Notes: a model not told the origin generated them from the letters alone. DNA of 64,000 bases from Flavobacteriales bacterium (GCA_018402085.1 JAGYJM010000002.1:2309501-2373500), one strand, 5' to 3'; positions 1-10,427 are shown, counted from the first letter of the stretch. Translations and numbers: made by a program.

Positions 1-443
1 AGATAATCCCCCTCGAAGGCGATGCTGACATCACCCGTTCCGTGATTGATGATTTCAAGCGCTGCGGTCGTGATCGTGCCGCTGGAGCGAATATCAGCAC
101 TGCCGTCATTGATGATCTTTTCGAGGTTGGATACGATGACTACGGCTTTTAGCTCATCCGTGGAGGTGATACAGCCGTCTGTTTCAATGACAAGCTGTCC
201 GCTTCGCACCTCAGCTTTGATCTTTGGCATCAGATTCGACTGAGCGGTGATGATCACTTTAGGTGAGGCCCCAGGATCGGCGTTTGTGAGCGTAACATCC
301 ATCGCACTGCGCACATCGATGCTGGTGAACGGTTCTACAATGCGCGATTCATCAAGTGATTCGCCTGTTCCTTGTACGCAATCAACGCATCCTGTGAAAA
401 GGAGGGTGACAGCAAAAACCGATGTGAAGAGTAGAGTTTTCAT
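1..443 (-). CDS. DUF2807/GIN-domain putative lipoprotein (partial, runs off left edge)
   Basis: Reverse-strand reading from ATG at 443: MKTLLFTSVFAVTLLFTGCVDCVQGTGESLDESRIVEPFTSIDVRSAMDVTLTNADPG...IINDGSADIRSSGTITTAALEIINHGTGDVSIAFEGDY. Lipobox LFTGC and head-GIN-like beta-repeat sequence; open to position 1. Absent from the ORF track because there is no stop in the window. Confidence 0.75.
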   Translation of the reverse strand, partial: MKTLLFTSVFAVTLLFTGCVDCVQGTGESLDESRIVEPFTSIDVRSAMDVTLTNADPGASPKVIITAQSNLMPKIKAEVRSGQLVIETDGCITSTDELKAVVIVSNLEKIINDGSADIRSSGTITTAALEIINHGTGDVSIAFEGDY

Positions 444-614
444 AGGGTATGCAATTCGTTCGTTCAGGATGCCATGATCGCATCCACGCCTTTTGGCGTG
501 ACATAAAAGGTAAAGATACGGTCAATGACAACAACAGAAGTATACGGAAAGAGTGTTAAAAAACGAACCGAATTCATAGAAAGCCGTATCTTCGGAGGAC
601 GAACGTGTTTAACC

Positions 615-1067
615 ATGAAAATTAATCTGATGAAAAAAGTACTGACACTGCTCGGCTTCGTAGCGTTGTTCGCAACGGCTGCTTCAGCTCAAACCACTAC
701 TGAAACGGAGACCAAAGCGAAAACTTCCTGCACTGAGGCGAAAGCTGAAAAAGCCTCTTGTTCAGAATCTACCGCAGCTAAAAAATCATGCTGCTCAAAG
801 TCTTCAACTGCTACAGCTGAGAAGAAAGATGGTTGTTGTTCTTCAAAAACTGCGGCCTCTGCAGACGGGAAGTCTTGCAGCGACAAAACTTCGACTGCCA
901 GCGCTAAGCAATCTTGCTCTGGTCAGAAAGACGGCAAGTCTTGCTGTTCTAAAGACAAAACCGCTGAAAAAGGCGAAACGAAAGAAGAGATCAAAACAGC
1001 ATCTCAGGAAAAGCGCGATAAAGCACGTGCTCAGCGCACTACCAGCTCAACGCTCGGGAGCAAATAA
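615..1067 (+). CDS. Small secreted Cys/Ser/Lys-rich low-complexity protein
   Basis: Start chosen at MKINLMKKVLTLLGFVALFATAASAQ (signal peptide); mature region carries repeated SC/CC motifs (KSCCSK, DGCCSS, KSCSDK, QSCSGQ, KSCCSK). Confidence 0.65.
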   Translation: MKINLMKKVLTLLGFVALFATAASAQTTTETETKAKTSCTEAKAEKASCSESTAAKKSCCSKSSTATAEKKDGCCSSKTAASADGKSCSDKTSTASAKQSCSGQKDGKSCCSKDKTAEKGETKEEIKTASQEKRDKARAQRTTSSTLGSK

Positions 1068-1089
1068 TCTACGAGTAGATATCCCATTT

Positions 1090-1117
1090 AAAAGCCTCCT
1101 TTGCGGAGGCTTTTTTT
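1090..1117 (+). terminator. Rho-independent terminator
   Basis: AAAAGCCTCC TTTGC GGAGGCTTTTTTT directly after the Cys-rich ORF. Confidence 0.85.
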
Positions 1118-1154
1118 ATGCCCATCATCAACAACTACCAGCCACCAACTACCA

Positions 1155-2408
1155 TCAACCAACCATAAACTGCTTCTCGGCCATTTCTGCCACCTGTTCT
1201 CCAATGGCGAGGGCAGCAGTAGCAGCCGGTGAAGGTGCATTGAGGACGTGAATGCTGTGATCGGTGTATTCGATGCGGAAATCATCACGCGTGTCGCCAT
1301 CCTTGCTGAGGAGCAGCGCCCGCACACCCGCACGACCGGGTTTAATATCATCCATCGTTAGCGACGGGATAAGCCGCTGAAGGGTCTTCAGGAACAACCG
1401 CTTCGAAAATGCCCGTCTGTACTCATTGACACCGAAACTGATGTTATTAAAGAAGAGTTTCCAGGTGCCGCCGTAGGTAAGCGCATCCGCTGTATCTCTG
1501 AGATCAAAGTCTGTTTTGCCATAGCCTTCTCGTTTGAAGGTAAAAACAGCATTCGGCCCGCATTCGATCTCTCCGTTGGTCATTCGGGTAAAGTGGACAC
1601 CCAGGAATGGGAAATCAGGATTTGGCACAGGGTAGATCAAATGGCGCACTTTGTGCTTTGCCTGCTCTGTAAGCTCGTAGTAATCACCGCGGAAACCGAC
1701 AATTTGCTCTTTGAGCTTGACCCCATCTTTACGCGCCAGCCGATCCGCCTGGAGTCCGCTGCAAAAGACAAGAAATTTCGCACGGTATCGGTTCTTATCG
1801 GTTGTGACCACCGTTTCTGAGCCTTCACGCATGAAATCCTGCGCTTCTTCACCCAGCACGACCTTGCTACCATCGTGCATACCTAAGGCTACTTCCGCAA
1901 GTTTCTCAGTGGCTCCCCTGTAGTCGATGATACCTGTGCACCCTACATGAACTCCACCGATTGATTCACAAAAGGGCTCAATCTCTTTAATCTCTTCAGC
2001 CGTCACCTTACGAAGGTTCTCAATACCGTTCTCTTGTCCGTGCTTAAAAATCTTCTCGAGATGCGGCAACTCCTTTTCTTCGGTTGCAGCGATAACTTTG
2101 CCGCATATATCGTGTTTCACCCCGTAATCTTTGGCGAACTTGACCAGTTCACGACGTCCTTTGACGCAGTTCACTGCCTTCAGGGATCCCGGCTGGTAGT
2201 AAATACCTGAATGTATTACCCCGCTATTGTTGCCTGTCTGGTGATCCGCCAGTCCTTTTTCTTTCTCAATCAGCAAGATATTGAGGTCTGGATGGCGACT
2301 CTGCAGTTTGTAGAGCGTAGCTGCTCCTACAATGCCTCCGCCGATGATAATGACATCAAATACTCGTTCCACGGTCTTCGAATTTCGGGCAAAGGTAACA
2401 CAGCGCAC
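1155..2408 (-). CDS. lhgO: L-2-hydroxyglutarate oxidase (FAD-dependent)
   Basis: FDVIIIGGGIVGAATLYKLQSRHPDLNILLIEKE...ADHQTGNNSGVIHSGIYYQPGSLKA; typical LhgO. The exact start may be internal. Confidence 0.88.
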   Translation of the reverse strand: MRCVTFARNSKTVERVFDVIIIGGGIVGAATLYKLQSRHPDLNILLIEKEKGLADHQTGNNSGVIHSGIYYQPGSLKAVNCVKGRRELVKFAKDYGVKHDICGKVIAATEEKELPHLEKIFKHGQENGIENLRKVTAEEIKEIEPFCESIGGVHVGCTGIIDYRGATEKLAEVALGMHDGSKVVLGEEAQDFMREGSETVVTTDKNRYRAKFLVFCSGLQADRLARKDGVKLKEQIVGFRGDYYELTEQAKHKVRHLIYPVPNPDFPFLGVHFTRMTNGEIECGPNAVFTFKREGYGKTDFDLRDTADALTYGGTWKLFFNNISFGVNEYRRAFSKRLFLKTLQRLIPSLTMDDIKPGRAGVRALLLSKDGDTRDDFRIEYTDHSIHVLNAPSPAATAALAIGEQVAEMAEKQFMVG

Positions 2409-2451
2409 TTCATATTGCCTGAATCGGTGAATCAGATTACCTTGCCGGGTA

Positions 2452-3819
2452 ATGGAAAAGAAAGAAAAACGCTCACTTCAACGGGCGTGGGCGTTTTATG
2501 ACTGGGCGAACAGCGTTTACGCATTGGTCATCTCTACGGCAATTTTCCCGATATACTTCAACGCGGTGACTACCCGTAAGGAGGGTGACCAACTCATTGA
2601 TAAGGTTGATTTTTTTGGTTTCGAGCTGGTGAATACCCAGCTTTATTCCTATACCATAGCTGTCTCGCTTCTTGCGGTAATCGTGCTTTCGCCTATGCTT
2701 TCGGGTATAGCTGACTATGCCGGAAAGAAAAAGTTCTTTTTACAGCTTTTCTGCTATGTCGGCGCCACAGCCTGTGCAACCCTGTTTTTTTTCGATCGTG
2801 ATATGCTCGAATACAGCATGGCTAGTGTCTTCTTCGCTAGTCTGGGCTATTGGGGAAGCATTGTTTTTTACAACGCCTACCTGCCTGAAGTTGCCAAACC
2901 CGAAGAGCAAGATCGACTGAGTGCGCGGGGATACGTATGGGGTTACGTGGGCAGCGTATTGCTACTGGTCATCAATTTGGCAATGATTCAGGGTGTTAGC
3001 GACAGCCTCACACCCTGGGCATTTGTAATGGTCGCCGTGTGGTGGGCCGGGTTCGCCCAAATCACTTTCCGCAAGCTGCCGGCAAACCCGCATCATCGCA
3101 AGCCCACTGGAGCGTTGTGGAAAATGGGATTTCGCGAGCTTCGCGGCGTATACCGCCAGCTTACGGCACTACCGAGACTCAAGCGCTATTTACTGGCCTT
3201 TTTCGTGTTCAGCATGGCCGTGCAAACGATCATGCTGATGGCGCAGTTCTTCGGCATGAAGGAGGTTTTTGTCATCGATGACCCGGCAGGAATGGGCTAC
3301 GGGATGCAGCCTCCATTACTACAGCGTACAGTTGGACTCGATACCGGACAGCTTATCATTGCGATTATTCTGGTTCAGTTGATCGCGGTGCCCGGAGCCT
3401 GGCTTTTTGCGCGTGGTTCTGGAGTCTTTGGCAACATCCGCATGCTGATGGTGGCGCTGATCAGTTGGATTGCCGTATGTCTTTTCGCCTTTTTTGTGGT
3501 CGATACTCCTCATGAATTCTTCGTTGCCGCGGGCTGGATTGGCTTCATGATGGGAGGTACGCAGTCATTAAGCCGCTCAACTTATTCGAAGATGCTTCCG
3601 GAAACGAAAGACCATGCCTCGTTTTTCAGCTTCTATGATGTCACTGAAAAGCTGGGAATCGTGATAGGAATGTTCGTGTATGGTTATATTGAAGGGATTA
3701 CCGGTTCAATGCGCACTTCGGTGCTTTCACTTGTGGTCTTTTTCTCGATTGGCTTACTGCTCTTATTCTGGATTCCTAAGAAAGGTTCGAAGAAAGCTCT
3801 CGCGATACAAAAGTCATAA
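2452..3819 (+). CDS. MFS transporter, UMF1/Atg22-like
   Basis: MEKKEKRSLQRAWAFYDWANSVYALVISTAIFPIYF; multi-TM, AFYDWANS motif of the UMF1 family. Confidence 0.85.
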   Translation: MEKKEKRSLQRAWAFYDWANSVYALVISTAIFPIYFNAVTTRKEGDQLIDKVDFFGFELVNTQLYSYTIAVSLLAVIVLSPMLSGIADYAGKKKFFLQLFCYVGATACATLFFFDRDMLEYSMASVFFASLGYWGSIVFYNAYLPEVAKPEEQDRLSARGYVWGYVGSVLLLVINLAMIQGVSDSLTPWAFVMVAVWWAGFAQITFRKLPANPHHRKPTGALWKMGFRELRGVYRQLTALPRLKRYLLAFFVFSMAVQTIMLMAQFFGMKEVFVIDDPAGMGYGMQPPLLQRTVGLDTGQLIIAIILVQLIAVPGAWLFARGSGVFGNIRMLMVALISWIAVCLFAFFVVDTPHEFFVAAGWIGFMMGGTQSLSRSTYSKMLPETKDHASFFSFYDVTEKLGIVIGMFVYGYIEGITGSMRTSVLSLVVFFSIGLLLLFWIPKKGSKKALAIQKS

Positions 3820-4281
3820 TCACGCTGTGTTCTCAGCGGAGATGTGCAGCCGGACAGTTGACCAGACCGCGCATAGTGCATCGATAAAGTAAAATGATGC
3901 ATTCGTAAAACAGCGAGGTGATGTGCTTGGATGCTATGCGAATAGAGGCGAACTTCACGCCACGCAGTTGGCCGGAAGGCCGACGGAGATCAAACGCGCG
4001 GTGGTGGCGGGGGCGGGCCCACTATCGAGGAGAATTTTCGAGATCAGACCGAAATGCCGCATGTAAGAGCCCCCCTTCGAAAATCCACTGACCAAAACCT
4101 ACCTTACACCAAACCCTCCTACCCGTTCACGGTTCAGGCACTCATGAAGCCTCACCCGATCGGGTAAAAATGATCACCTGTCGTATCGTCGACGGAATAC
4201 TAAAAAGCCGGAAACGACTTATCGACCTATCAAGCTTTCTCCTCTTCCGACCTCACAGAGCATGCAGCGGTGCCAATGGCC

Positions 4282-5457
4282 TTAGTCGTCGGCTATAACA
4301 AATTCCCGTCTGAGCACCTCAAAATCAACCCTCCGATTCTGGGCACGCCCCTCGGCCGTGGTATTTTCGGCCACGGGGATTTCACTGCCAAACCACTGCA
4401 ATTCGAGACGCTTGTGATCAATGCCCTTATAATGCAGGTAATTGATCACGGCTCGGGCGCGGTTGGCGCTTAGCTCTTCATTGTAGCCTTCTCTGCCAAC
4501 AATATCGGTGTGACCCTTCACCCGAACAAATAAGAAACGATTCCCTCTCAGAAGATCGGCCACCGCATCTAGCTGAAAGTGGGCCGAATCGGTAAGGGTG
4601 CTGTCATCAAAAGCGAACTGCACCGTTTCAAGTTGAAGCTGCGTATACTCAGAAAGCTGCAGCGGCGGATCGTGCAAAGTCTCTTTGATTTTGTCATTGA
4701 TACAGCTGCACTCGTCACGGGCTTGCACCGGACGCACTACCACGTCATCCACATAAATGTAAGACCAGTTACTCGAAGATGCTCTTCCTTCCAGGGACGT
4801 CCGTCTGAGCTTTGACATCAGGTGATCGGGGTGAAAGTTCCCGATGGTGATGTGATCCTCGCCTCCTTCAGCGATGAAGACATCTGAGAGTTTGACCCAG
4901 TCGTTCACATTATCGAGGATATGCAACCGGGGGTTAACAATCTGCGGATGTGCTTCGATTCGTTTCTCGCCTTTCGGTTTCACTTTTCCTTTTGAAAAAT
5001 GTACACCAAAGCCATCGGTGACATATCGGGCGAGATCTCCGCATGAGACCCAGAATTCTACACAGATCATTTCACCAGCTCCGAGCGGCCGGGATAATTT
5101 GCTCTGCACATATTCACGGTAATTGCGTTTGGTACTGGTGTAAGTTACCAATCCGATGTAAGACTCTCCTTTCAGGGCGTCCTGACTCCCTCCGATGTTC
5201 TCGGGCACACCAGCCTTTCCTTTACTGCAAGTTGCGAAATGATCAGGGGTGGCGCTGCCGGGCTGCGTCCACCCAACGGCCGTTTTCAAGGTCTGCTGGT
5301 TATAGCTGACCGGGCAATATGTGAACTCCTCGAAGCTACCGTTTTTCACCAGGTTTTGTGACATCCCGCGCTTTTGCGCGGTGCAAAACACCAGGCAAAA
5401 AAACAAGGACGCGATGATACGCGCCCTTATTGTTATATCTGTAAAAACGAGATTCAT
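4282..5457 (-). CDS. OmpA-family protein with N-terminal NLVxNGSFEE galactose-binding-like domain
   Basis: N-term NLVKNGSFEEFTYCP...; C-term VKGHTDIVGREGYNEELSANRARAVINYLHYKGI...GRAQNRRVDFEV (OmpA peptidoglycan binding). ORF extends to 5544; start placed at the signal peptide. Confidence 0.8.
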   Translation of the reverse strand: MNLVFTDITIRARIIASLFFCLVFCTAQKRGMSQNLVKNGSFEEFTYCPVSYNQQTLKTAVGWTQPGSATPDHFATCSKGKAGVPENIGGSQDALKGESYIGLVTYTSTKRNYREYVQSKLSRPLGAGEMICVEFWVSCGDLARYVTDGFGVHFSKGKVKPKGEKRIEAHPQIVNPRLHILDNVNDWVKLSDVFIAEGGEDHITIGNFHPDHLMSKLRRTSLEGRASSSNWSYIYVDDVVVRPVQARDECSCINDKIKETLHDPPLQLSEYTQLQLETVQFAFDDSTLTDSAHFQLDAVADLLRGNRFLFVRVKGHTDIVGREGYNEELSANRARAVINYLHYKGIDHKRLELQWFGSEIPVAENTTAEGRAQNRRVDFEVLRREFVIADD

Positions 5458-5527
5458 ATAATTGGTCTCCCTGTATGGAACGTAAAAGGGTTTACGCAAC
5501 GTATACGGGGACCGAATGAAATCCGGG

Positions 5528-6706
5528 TTACTTGCGAATTTCAAAGACTACGCGTCTGTTTTGCGCCATGCTGAGCGGCGTAGGCCGTGTACTTGCAGGA
5601 TCGGTATTCTCTTTGGTCAGAATGATCAGGCGATCAGCGTTGACACCGGCGGCAACGAGGTATTTGAAGACCGCTTCGGCGCGTTGCTTGCCCATATCGA
5701 GGTATCGGTCATTAATTTTTGACTCATTGAACTCATCGTTGTCGCAATGACCAATGATTTCGAGTTTCCAATCAGGGTTTGCCTGCATCAATTCAGCGAC
5801 TTTATCGAGGTTTTGTTGTCCGACCTGAGTCACATTGGTTTTCAGGAAGGCGTAATACACGGCGCTATTCGAAACGACATCACCGTCGCTCATATTTTCG
5901 TCTTGCACCCGTGCGGCACCGTAGATCAAATCGGGCTCCGTTCTCGCTGAGGGGTCACAACTGCACTGTGATTTGGCATCAATCGGGAATACCTTGATGT
6001 CATCAATGAAGTAGTAAGCGTCATAGACCTGTGATCCGACCGCGCCGCGAGGGCGTTTCATCTTTTCAATTTCCATATTACGGTCACTACCGAAGCAGCC
6101 GATCATCATGTATTTTTCGCGGCCTCCTCCAATCATGGTTCCGCAAACGGTTTCCCACTGATCGCGCGCTTTCATAACCTTATTGCTTCGGTGACGCACG
6201 TCAATATCATTGACATCCTTCACGATGTCACCGGTATTTGGCTGAATGGTTTTACGATCGCTGAAGCTTACGCCAATAAAATTGGTTGCGTATTTCGACA
6301 TATCTGCGAGGCTGATCTTGAACTCTACGCAGTACATCTGGTTTTTCTCGAGTTCATCTTTCAGTTGCACCATCAGATAGGTGCGGTTCAGTTTTTTGTC
6401 TTTGGTGTAGGCTCTGAAACCTGCATAATGGTCTCCGTCAGCGGCATCTTGTTCGCCGTATTCATTTTTCGGAATATTGGTTTTTTCCGATTTCATGTCT
6501 CGGGCAAAGAGGTCTGCCTGTGCTTTAGTCGCAGTGTACCAGTCTTCGCAGAGTTCTTCGAGGTAACCATATTTTTTCAGGCTACGTGTTTCTGCATTTT
6601 CAAAGCTCGGGTTCGGCACGAGGTTTTCCTCTTCTCCATCCTGCGCTTTTGCGCAGAAAACGAAGGCGAAAAATGCCGTAAAAAGAATCAGGGTCTTCGT
6701 ATTCAT
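5528..6706 (-). CDS. OmpA-family protein with N-terminal NLVPNPSFE domain
   Basis: [39 protein letters not shown]...; C-term [34 protein letters not shown]...[10 protein letters not shown]. Confidence 0.8.
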   Translation of the reverse strand: MNTKTLILFTAFFAFVFCAKAQDGEEENLVPNPSFENAETRSLKKYGYLEELCEDWYTATKAQADLFARDMKSEKTNIPKNEYGEQDAADGDHYAGFRAYTKDKKLNRTYLMVQLKDELEKNQMYCVEFKISLADMSKYATNFIGVSFSDRKTIQPNTGDIVKDVNDIDVRHRSNKVMKARDQWETVCGTMIGGGREKYMMIGCFGSDRNMEIEKMKRPRGAVGSQVYDAYYFIDDIKVFPIDAKSQCSCDPSARTEPDLIYGAARVQDENMSDGDVVSNSAVYYAFLKTNVTQVGQQNLDKVAELMQANPDWKLEIIGHCDNDEFNESKINDRYLDMGKQRAEAVFKYLVAAGVNADRLIILTKENTDPASTRPTPLSMAQNRRVVFEIRK

Positions 6707-7734
6707 CGTTGTTGGTATTCTTTCACTGTTTTTATAAACGTTTTCACTTTCTCCGGATCCATATCCGGATAAACACCGTGGCCCAAGTTAGCAATATGGC
6801 GGGTGCCTCCAAAGCGCTGCAGCATTCGGTTCGTCTGTTCGCGCACCTCATCATGACCGGCATACAACACGCTCGGGTCTAGATTACCCTGCAGGGTTTT
6901 GCCCGCACCCACGGCCTTTCGAGCCTCCAGCGGGTCGACGGTCCAGTCAAGGCCCAGCGTTTCGCAGTTCAGAGATGCGAGGTCTTGAAGGAAATGACCT
7001 CCGCCCTTCGCAAACACCGTCAGGGGCACCTCATCGATGGCATCGCAGATACGCTCCATACAAGGCAGTGCGAACTTCGCGTATAACTCACGGCTCAACA
7101 CACCGGCCCAGCTGTCAAAAACCTGCACAAGGTCTGCGCCCGCTTCAATCTGCGCTTTAAGGTAGGCAATGGTGGCGTCTGTGATCTTATCAAGCAAGCT
7201 TCGTGCCAAAGATTCTTCCTGCCAGAGAAAACGCCTCGCTTTCGACCACTCTTTTGAGCCTTTTCCTTCAACCATGTAGCAGAAAATGGTCCATGGCGCG
7301 CCGGCGAAACCGATCAAAGGCACACGTCCATTCAACTGTTTTTTCGCGATACGAATGGCCTCGATGGTATAGAAAAGGTCTTTTTCAGGTTCCACCTCTT
7401 TCAAGCGGTCTACGTCTGACTGAGCATGAATAACCTGAGGAAACCTCGGCCCCACTTTTTCAACCATTTCATAGGTGAGCCCCATAGCTTCGGGTATCAC
7501 GAGGATATCAGAAAAGATGATGGCAGCATCCACGTCAAGCAAGTCAACCGGTTGAATGGTCACTTCTGCCGCCTTCTCCGGTGTCTCAACGAGTTCTTTG
7601 AAGCCGCTCAACTCCGCACGTACTGCGCGGTATTCAGGAAGAATACGTCCGGCCTGACGCATGAGCCATACAGGAGGACGTTCAGTTTCTTCGCCACGGG
7701 CGGCGCGCAGGAGGAGGTCATTACGGAGTTCCAT
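6703..7734 (-). CDS. hemE: Uroporphyrinogen decarboxylase
   Basis: [66 protein letters not shown]. Confidence 0.97.
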   Translation of the reverse strand: MELRNDLLLRAARGEETERPPVWLMRQAGRILPEYRAVRAELSGFKELVETPEKAAEVTIQPVDLLDVDAAIIFSDILVIPEAMGLTYEMVEKVGPRFPQVIHAQSDVDRLKEVEPEKDLFYTIEAIRIAKKQLNGRVPLIGFAGAPWTIFCYMVEGKGSKEWSKARRFLWQEESLARSLLDKITDATIAYLKAQIEAGADLVQVFDSWAGVLSRELYAKFALPCMERICDAIDEVPLTVFAKGGGHFLQDLASLNCETLGLDWTVDPLEARKAVGAGKTLQGNLDPSVLYAGHDEVREQTNRMLQRFGGTRHIANLGHGVYPDMDPEKVKTFIKTVKEYQQR

Positions 7735-7757
7735 AGACCGCAAAAGTACGGTTTCAC

Positions 7758-8792
7758 TTAATTCATCATCTTCAAAATGAGTTCACGCATCAGTTCACCT
7801 TCAGAAGCGGCAGAATAGGTGACCCCTTTGATCTTCCGGTCACAGTCGCGAAGTAATCCGAACCAGCGCATCACCTTTTGATGTGGGTGATTCGCTGCGG
7901 CCACACGATAGCTGTCAACCACGAAGGGCGGAATACTCATTGCTCGCGCTGCATTTTGATTTGATTTATCGCTCAGTTCATGATACATCAGGAGCTTAGT
8001 GGCAAATGAATTGAGGAAGCCGACGAGCATAAAAATGGAGTTTTGCTTCGGATTGGCAGCGAAATAATTAAGGATTTTGTGAGTGCGCAAGACATCGCGC
8101 CGAGAGAATGCATCCTGCAGCTCAAAGATGTTGTAGTCTTTCGATATGCCAATGTACTTTTCAACATCTGCCGGAGTGACCGTTTTTCCCTTTCCGACCA
8201 TAAACTGGAGCTTTTCAATGGCATGAATGAGCTTACCAAGGTCGCTGCCCAGGTATTCTGCTAGAACCTGCACCACAGCGGGGTGCAGTTCAATGCCGAG
8301 TGCATTGCCCCGTTCGGCAATCCATCCGGGCAGGTTTCGCTCTCCAATTTTTACTGAGTCGAAAACGACTCCGGCGGCATCCAAAGCCTTATACACCCTG
8401 GTATTGCCGGCGAGTTTTTTGTACTTATGAGCGATGACCAGGGTGGTGGTACTCTGTGGTTGCGCAAAATACCTTTCGAAGCGGCCACGATCTTCTTCAC
8501 GTCGCCAGCCTTCAAGCTCCTGCGCTTCCTTGACAATGATTAGTTGTCGCTCAGCCATCATTGGAAAGCGCTTCGCAGCATTTACGATGTCTTCTACGCG
8601 CGAGTCTTTTCCGTAGAACACTTGCAGGTTAAAATCGCGCTCATGCTCTTCGAGTAAATGTTCATCAAATGCCTTGACCAGCTCATCAATGAACCAGGGT
8701 TCTTCACCGTGCAGGAGGTAGAGTGATCCTACTCTTTTTTCGCGGATAGCTTTCAACAAGTCTGAATATGACAGCGCAGCTTTTTTTGCCAT
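7758..8792 (-). CDS. holA: DNA polymerase III subunit delta
   Basis: [42 protein letters not shown]; HolA-like length and sequence. Confidence 0.9.
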   Translation of the reverse strand: MAKKAALSYSDLLKAIREKRVGSLYLLHGEEPWFIDELVKAFDEHLLEEHERDFNLQVFYGKDSRVEDIVNAAKRFPMMAERQLIIVKEAQELEGWRREEDRGRFERYFAQPQSTTTLVIAHKYKKLAGNTRVYKALDAAGVVFDSVKIGERNLPGWIAERGNALGIELHPAVVQVLAEYLGSDLGKLIHAIEKLQFMVGKGKTVTPADVEKYIGISKDYNIFELQDAFSRRDVLRTHKILNYFAANPKQNSIFMLVGFLNSFATKLLMYHELSDKSNQNAARAMSIPPFVVDSYRVAAANHPHQKVMRWFGLLRDCDRKIKGVTYSAASEGELMRELILKMMN

Positions 8793-8807
8793 GACAGCTT
8801 TTTTAGA

Positions 8808-9581
8808 TCAGTCCCACCGAAGGTGACGGATGGAACGTCCTTCGTTCTGAATTTCTTCCAGTGCTTCGATACCGATTCTCAGATGGAGATCGACAAAGTT
8901 GCGGGTAATCTTCAAATCACTTTGATCCGTTTTTACCCCATCGGGCACCATAGGCTGGTCGCTCACCAGCAAGAGCGCACCAACCGGCAACTTATTGTAG
9001 AAAGCAACTGAGAAAAGGGTCGCCGTCTCCATATCAATTGCCATGGCACGCACACGACGGAGGTACTCTTTAAACTCTGTATCATGCTCCCATACCCTAC
9101 GGTTGGTGGTGTATACCGTTCCCGTCCAGTAATCAATATCGTGATCTCTCACAGTAGAGGATATAGCCCGCTGCAATGCGAATGACGGCAAGGCAGGCAC
9201 CTCCGGGGGGAAGTAGTCGCCAGAGGTCCCCTCACCTCGGATACCGGCAATGGGCAGGATGATGTCACCCAGTTTATTCTTTTTCTTCAAGCCTCCGCAT
9301 TTTCCTAAAAAAAGTGTGGCCTTTGGCGAGATAGCTGAGAGGAGATCCATGATCGTGGCAGCATTTGCGCTTCCCATGCCAAAATTGATGATGGTGATAT
9401 TATCAGCCGTGGCATTGGGCATAGATTTATCCAGGCCTTCTACTTCAACGCCTTTCCATTCAGCAAACTTCTCTACGTAGTTATCGAAGTTGGTGAGGAG
9501 GATGTATTCGCCGAAATCGGACAGTTCTTTTCCGGTGTATCGGGGCAGCCAGTTGGCTACGATGTCTTCTTTTGATTCCAT
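8808..9581 (-). CDS. amn: AMP nucleosidase
   Basis: NWLPRYTGKELSDFGEYILLTNFDNYVEKFAEW; FLGKCGGLKKKNKLGDIILPIAGIRGEGTSGDYFPPEVPALPSF; phosphorylase superfamily. Confidence 0.9.
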   Translation of the reverse strand: MESKEDIVANWLPRYTGKELSDFGEYILLTNFDNYVEKFAEWKGVEVEGLDKSMPNATADNITIINFGMGSANAATIMDLLSAISPKATLFLGKCGGLKKKNKLGDIILPIAGIRGEGTSGDYFPPEVPALPSFALQRAISSTVRDHDIDYWTGTVYTTNRRVWEHDTEFKEYLRRVRAMAIDMETATLFSVAFYNKLPVGALLLVSDQPMVPDGVKTDQSDLKITRNFVDLHLRIGIEALEEIQNEGRSIRHLRWD

Positions 9582-9609
9582 TTATCTCATTCAGGTGTAC
9601 CTTTGGAAG

Positions 9610-10050
9610 GTGCAAGAGTTGAACCTTCCTTCATATTCGTTCAAACTTAAACGGCTTGGCGAGCATACACAAATTTACGACGACATTCGACGTAAATGGT
9701 TGGTGTGTACCCCCGAAGAATGGGTACGCCAGCATGTGGTAAAATGGCTCGAAAGTCAGGGCTATCCGCAGGCGCTGACCGCAGTAGAGCACGCACTCAA
9801 GCTGAACGGCATGACCAAACGTGCTGACGTTGTGGTGTTTGACCGTAAAGGCAAACCTTTCTTGCTCGTAGAATGCAAAGCGCCTGAAGTTGCTGTGAAC
9901 CAGCAGGTGCTCGACCAGGCTGCCCGCTACAACCTGACGTTGGGCGTACCGTACCTGCTCCTTACCAATGGATTACAGCACTTTTGTGTCGCAGTGCCGC
10001 TTGATGGTCAGCCATCAATGCTCAAAGAGCTGCCCTCATTTCCGGTTTAG
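9610..10050 (+). CDS. HsdR N-terminal-like PD-(D/E)XK domain protein (stand-alone)
   Basis: IYDDIRRKWLVCTPEEWVRQHVVKWLESQGYP...KRADVVVFDRKGKPFLLVECKAP; type I RE HsdR N-terminal domain. Start uncertain (GTG 9610 or TTG 9619) after TACCTTTG at about 9597. Confidence 0.8.
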   Translation: MQELNLPSYSFKLKRLGEHTQIYDDIRRKWLVCTPEEWVRQHVVKWLESQGYPQALTAVEHALKLNGMTKRADVVVFDRKGKPFLLVECKAPEVAVNQQVLDQAARYNLTLGVPYLLLTNGLQHFCVAVPLDGQPSMLKELPSFPV

Positions 10051-10058
10051 TCAGCCGT

Positions 10059-10390
10059 CTGCCGCTTGCCGTCTGCGGTCTGCGGTCTGCGGTCTGCGGT
10101 CTGCGGTCTGCGGACGCGATAAATCGCGTCCCTACGGAACCCGCCCATTATCATTCAGCAGCGCAATGACGCGCTGCTCGAACTGCCCGGAATCCCTAAC
10201 GCCTGACAACGATCCCCGATCCCTGATCCCCGATCCAATCAGGTCTTTGACCCCACGCCTCGGACGCCAATATGGCGTCCCTCTCTGATGACGCATTCAA
10301 CCGTCAAAGGCGCGCAAGTATGCGCGCTGCTCGAACTGCCCGGAATCCCTAACGCCTGAAAACGATCCCCGATCCAAGATCTTCCAACGA
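10059..10390. repeat. Intergenic cluster of (TCTGCGG)n plus hairpin modules and GATCCCC words
   Basis: TCTGCGG repeated about 5x; GGACGCGATAAATCGCGTCC (10112-10131); GGACGCCAATATGGCGTCC (10262-10280); direct repeat GCGCTGCTCGAACTGCCCGGAATCCCTAACGCCTGA.AACGATCCCCGATCC present twice. Confidence 0.85.
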
Positions 10391-10427
10391 AAAAAGAACC
10401 TTACTTTTGCAACGCAAAACAGAATGC

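Noticed and set aside
829-1351. Overlapping ORFs 829-1251 (+) and 1088-1351 (-)
   Set aside because: Out-of-frame or antisense to the better supported Cys-rich protein and lhgO.
3830-4280. Possible gene or ncRNA between the MFS gene and the OmpA-like gene
   Set aside because: No convincing ORF, promoter/terminator pair or conserved structure could be read.
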